Positions 60,358 to 64,000 of a stretch of 64,000 nt of DNA are shown here, piece by piece. Source of the stretch: Lichtheimia corymbifera B2541 (lineage: Eukaryota > Mucoromycota > Mucoromycetes > Mucorales > Lichtheimiaceae); the NCBI GenBank assembly GCA_000697475.1, contig JNEU01001006.1, forward strand, positions 62,001 to 126,000, read 5' to 3'. Both the position numbers and the translations under genes were made by a program. The notes below the pieces were generated by a model. That model was not told where the DNA came from. It was given only the letters and a program-made list of their open reading frames with translations, and made no database searches. Position 1 is the first letter of the stretch. The number at the start of each line of letters is the position of its first letter.

Positions 60358-60876
60358 ATGGAAAAGGAAGCGTATCAGCAGCGATCACAAAGGTTCTTTC
60401 TTATTGGACTCGCAACGGTTATGGATGATGGGATGGATGCAAACAAGTGCAGTAATGTTGAATCCTGGAATGTTGCTTTGGCTACTTGGCTCGTCGTCAG
60501 CAGTAACGAACATGTGGATACCGCTGAGGATGATGATGGATTGGATGAGTTGTATGGCATGGAAACGAGGGCTTATATCTTTGACAAGAGAGGATTTACC
60601 ACCATGGATGATATTGCAACATTCAAGTCAATGCATGCAACAGCTACTTTTACACTCATGGATGAAGATGCTATGACGGCAGCAACCAAGAATACAATGA
60701 CACAACGACACCTGCTGATTCTTTGTGATCCACTGGTTGGCATCTGGAAGGAAAGGAAGGATAGAAATTTAAAGGCTGGAAGGGGAGATTGGATTATACC
60801 CACATCATCGTATCGAGACGTTGTTCCTTCTGTCATATTACATTCATTAAAGCTTCATTTTTCATATGCTGATTAG
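60358..60876 (+). CDS. Orphan protein beside the palindrome
   Basis: Intronless 172-aa frame starting 108 bp beyond the right end of the palindrome. Distinct segments: SNVESWNVALATWLVVSSNE, TAEDDDGLDELYGMETRAY, TMDDIATFKSMHATATF, MTAATKNTMTQRHLLILCDP and LVGIWKERKDRNLKAG. Acidic middle, no membrane span, no recognised family. It has a decayed inverted homologue at ~62330-61590, so it belongs to the repeat unit. It could be the last exon of a larger gene that runs array to flank to this ORF, all in the same direction; no splice evidence secures that. Confidence 0.4.
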   Translation: MEKEAYQQRSQRFFLIGLATVMDDGMDANKCSNVESWNVALATWLVVSSNEHVDTAEDDDGLDELYGMETRAYIFDKRGFTTMDDIATFKSMHATATFTLMDEDAMTAATKNTMTQRHLLILCDPLVGIWKERKDRNLKAGRGDWIIPTSSYRDVVPSVILHSLKLHFSYAD

Positions 60877-61284
60877 ACGATGGGTAGTGCCTAAAACTGA
60901 TTGTATACATGTTTAAATAGACGCTTGTATTTTCATTGTTAATAAACCCATAGTAATGGTACCCAACAACCATGCTTGTTACGGAAGCTTGATCCATTGT
61001 AAGCTTAAATCATTACGGCTAGGAAAGATGATGAGCTCTGTGGCACAAGTACATACATCATAATAATCCTTACCTATGACAACAGCCCTATCAGCATGAT
61101 CCACCTTGTATGTATAGCCTTATATAAGAACGAAGCCTAGAGACGAACAATACCATTACCGCTCATAGTCTTGGATGCCCTGATCATTTATGCTTGTTTA
61201 CCACACCATCATAGGCAGACCTTACTATTTAGGGATTCCCAATTATGCGCTCTCCACCAATAAGAACCCTTCAAACCTTGCCCC
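60877..61284. other. Spacer between inverted copies
   Basis: A/T-rich spacer between the orphan ORF and the half module at 61285. No supported feature. Confidence 0.3.
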
Positions 61285-61475
61285 TATTAATTTTATTACA
61301 CGAGTCCCTCTGCATCTTTTGTACTATCAGGTCAAGCTATTTAACAATGAACAAAGACCAGCTGTAATACAGCATGCATAAAGAAATCATAAAGACAGTC
61401 ATATCTCAAAACTTTACAATCAAACGTGGGGTCTTCAATCGAACAAACTTGCGCGGCGGGGTCAAGCGCTAAAAG
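61285..61475. repeat. Isolated half of the P-H core module
   Basis: ctctgcatcttttgtactat, aacaatgaacaaagaccagc and then aaacgtggggtcttcaatcg reproduce, in order, the right half of a P module and the first part of an H arm from the core at 57-58.7 kb. The opposite arms are missing. Confidence 0.75.
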
Positions 61476-61589
61476 CCTATAGAAAGGTCCGGTTATGCTA
61501 TTCCGTACAGGTTTATTCGTTCTTATATAATGTTGTATAAATTAGCGTAGCTGAAAGCTATCGCAGGTAAGCATGGCACATGTACTCGT

Positions 61590-62330
61590 GAATCGTTGTA
61601 TCACAACAGCTCATCCTTTCTTGAGCAGAGTGAACCAAGTTACAATGAACCAAGCACTATGTTGGGAATCATCACTCCCGAATTAACGATCTTGCGATGC
61701 AAGCGTTCGAGAACCATTCCTGCCTTTCGTCTATCAATACATGAACCAGAATCTGTGACAAAAGAACAAAAGCATCTCGATATGATGATGTAAATGATCC
61801 AATCTCGCTTTCCAACCTTCAAGTTTCTATTCCCCTTCCTTTCAATCCAGAGACCACCCAGTGATCCACAACTTAAGTATATGAACTGATGGCATGGTGC
61901 TAGTTTAGATATATGTTGAATTAAATGGAAAAGTCGAAGAATATGGTGTTTATCGAAAAAGTATGGTAAGGGAACATCATTGTAAATCGATAAGCTACGG
62001 GTGTGTCACATCGAGTCGACAGGGAGAACTGTGCCATTGTATTCTTGATTGCTGCCGTCATACACAATTGTAAAATAGCTGCTGCATGCATTGACCTGAG
62101 TATTCCAATAGCGTCCATGACTGTAAAGCACCTTTCACCAAGATATCATCCATTTCGTCAATCCCATCTAATCCATCATCGTCATCCTAAGCCATATCCA
62201 CGTGATCGTTCCTGCGGACGACGCTCGCTCCAAGCAACCAAAGCAGCATTCCAGGAGATCTCATCACTGCACTTGATTGCATCCATCCATCAAATCCACC
62301 ATGTTGGTTGAAGACAGCCATGTGATAGCT
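61590..62330 (-). pseudogene. Decayed inverted copy of the orphan ORF
   Basis: On the minus strand the region 62330-61590 follows the orphan ORF (60358-60876) in order: gatggatgcaatcaagtgca near the start, then AIGILRSMHAAAILQL matching DIATFKSMHATATFTL, AAIKNTMAQ matching AATKNTMTQ, and near 61870 ggatcactgggtggtctctg against gatccactggttggcatctg. Frameshifts and an insertion break the frame. Confidence 0.6.
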
Positions 62331-62429
62331 GCTGATATGCTCCCTTCTCCATCATTCATCGCAGCTTAACTAGGTGAAGATAGTTTGTATTGCACTGAAT
62401 ATGATTGCTGATATGGTATCTCATCCATT

Positions 62430-62960
62430 GGAATCCGTATGTATAAAAGTAAATTGCGGCAAGTAACTTGAGTCGATGGAGTAAAGACCTTGCTAATAGC
62501 AATAGCTGTTACGGGATGGTTGTGGCAGAGGAGCGTGTTGTAGTAGTAGAGTCAAGGCTGTGAACGCTGTTTGAGACAATGGAATAAAGACCTTGCTAAT
62601 AGCAACTGCTGAATGAACGCTGTTACGTTTGGTTGTGGCAGAAGAGTGTACAAGAGAAGGTGTAGCGTGTCAAGAAAGGCGGGTGTTGCAGTGGGGTGCA
62701 CATGCCATGAAGAAGTAGCCATTCAGTCGAAGACAATCGGATCAAAGCATCTGTAGGGTTGGCATGATGGTTTGAAGAGAACAACCGTTTACAGGTGGCA
62801 GTTGTAGTTGAATGCACCAACGGTTGAGATTGGGAAGAAGAGACAAGAAGCGGGGGTGGAAGAGGTGGGCATTAAATAGGTCAGGCACTTCCCTACATAT
62901 CCATGCACACCGTAAATTGATCCATGATCTTGAGATTGCTTCTCTCGAACCTCAAACTTG
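62430..62960. repeat. Third copy of the flank
   Basis: Same orientation as the left flank. gaagagtgtacaagagaagg and cgtgtcaagaaaggcgggtg match 56020-56060 exactly. The homology continues outward past the palindrome boundary into the orphan copy, as it does beside the right arm but not the left arm. Confidence 0.85.
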
Positions 62961-63570
62961 CACATAAGGTGCTCTTGTGTATGCTGATCAACTTTATATT
63001 AATAAAGAACCCATGCTTCATTTGAAAATTTTGAATGGGAGGGTGCAATGTGGGATTTACTATAACCGACGGAAATTTGGAAGGCGCCGGATCTATCATT
63101 TATCGATTTAGTATGTATTATCTTGGGATTGCCCACTTTGAACTTGAAACTTGGTAAGCAGGTTCTCTGAGTCATGCTGATCAACTTCATTCATTTAAAA
63201 ACTGCATGCTTTATTATGATGTTTTATGAATCGGGCGGTCCAAATATAGGGCGGACGGAACGCAAGTAGGGTACATAGTGCACCCCCCCGCCGTTGTCCA
63301 CCTCCATCGTGAAACTTGGTCAGGCCGTGGGCTTCGACATGCTGATCAACTCCATTCAAATAAAAGTTGCAGGCTTCATTGTGAGAAATAAAATGGGAGC
63401 GTCCGACGATGCACGGACAAGAATATATATATAGGGTGGACGACCCAGGACCTTGAGATCCCCTCTCTCGAACCTGAAACTTTCACACAAGATGCTTTCA
63501 GGCATGCTGATCAACTTCGTTCTCATAAATTCTCCATGCTTCATTTGAAAGTTTTGGAAGGGAGGGTGTA
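62961..63570. repeat. Tandem array, third copy
   Basis: Anchors atgctgatcaac at 62981, 63174, 63339 and 63504: spacings 193, 165, 165. The last unit keeps an open frame on the minus strand (63544-63356) with FMRTKLISMPESILCESFRF. The array breaks off near 63,570 without an inverted partner inside the window. Confidence 0.8.
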
Positions 63571-64000
63571 ATGAATGATTGTCTATGATGAATGATAGGT
63601 AATTGAAATAGGTATGCTGAGGTAACGGATGACAAAGGATTGCAAGTTCCTCTAAAGATGAAATACTGCGAGACTGAATGTGGTTGCGTAAACAGGTAAG
63701 CCTATTTCAACATCATAACTTCATAGGTAGTGTTAAGCCATCCAAAGAGAAATCAATAGTTCAAAAGTGAAGCGAGAAAGCAGGATCGGTTGGTGTGGAT
63801 AAAAAGATGCGCGTAGTACATATTGCATGAAGGCTCTGTAAAATGGCCCGCCATCACACATTGCATTAGCCTGCACATGATTGCATATCGTTCAACATTT
63901 GTTGATCTTACCATTAGTTTGTTTGGGACAAGATATGCATGTTGTGCATTTCTGAGACGGTGCACCTGTATTTACATGTGCATGTTGTTATGGCTCCCAA
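63571..64000. other. Unassigned right end
   Basis: No supported gene. The sequence does not obviously continue the array or core modules. Confidence 0.3.

Noticed and set aside
55750..63570. CRISPR-like or telomeric repeat array
   Set aside because: Units are 156-194 bp without repeat-spacer alternation, and no telomeric hexamer runs occur; the setting is eukaryotic.
55750..63570. LINE, LTR, Helitron or DNA transposon
   Set aside because: I searched the translated frames for reverse transcriptase, integrase, Rep/helicase and DDE-type motifs and saw none; this does not exclude a nonautonomous derivative.

Overview
The window reads as a fungal nuclear contig, most likely an early-diverging fungus of the Mucoromycota (Mucorales-like). 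This rests on gene content (NOT1, MED1, a SNX41/Atg20 nexin, arginine-specific CPA2), very high intron density with 45-110 nt GT-AG introns, roughly 40-45% GC, short intergenic spaces, and many CA/AG microsatellites and poly-Q/poly-H tracts. The taxon is inferred; no rRNA or mitochondrial marker is present. I rebuilt exon structures by joining splice sites in frame, so most gene models are complete multi-exon CDSs.

Layout. 0-13 kb: 3' end of a glutaredoxin gene; an intronless zinc-knuckle protein; casein kinase I; dUTPase; an SLC25A39/40-type mitochondrial carrier; an NHP6-type HMG-box protein; Mediator subunit MED1; a SNX41/Atg20-like PX-BAR nexin. 14-22 kb: a DUF1295 membrane protein, two small secreted proteins, argininosuccinate lyase, and a large low-complexity orphan. 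23-42 kb: CCR4-NOT scaffold NOT1, two single-pass membrane proteins, the inner-kinetochore protein CENP-I, beta-tubulin and the retromer nexin VPS5. 42-54 kb: a C2H2 zinc-finger protein, a gp78/AMFR-like RING ligase, CPA2, a broken-looking gene of unknown family, and an M20 amidohydrolase.

54-64 kb is different: no recognisable housekeeping gene, but a nested repeat landscape. A 4.5-kb imperfect palindrome (about 55,750-60,250) has arms made of a 0.55-kb flank plus a tandem array whose unit spacings (193, 193, 156, 162) are mirrored in the opposite arm. Its core is a series of smaller palindromes. A third flank-plus-array copy lies at 62.4-63.6 kb, and an orphan ORF beside the second flank has a decayed inverted copy beside the third. 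Many units carry a shared open frame with the peptide signature (M/N)RTKL...ER.L..SF. I recognise no known transposon or satellite here; this is the best candidate for something undescribed.

Functional themes: membrane traffic (VPS5, SNX41), mRNA transcription and decay (MED1, NOT1), chromosome segregation (CENP-I, beta-tubulin), ER quality control (gp78-like), and two separate arginine-pathway genes (CPA2, argininosuccinate lyase). Other notable points: Tyr167 and Ala198 in beta-tubulin, both linked to benzimidazole resistance; three GC-AG introns; and several very small exons.
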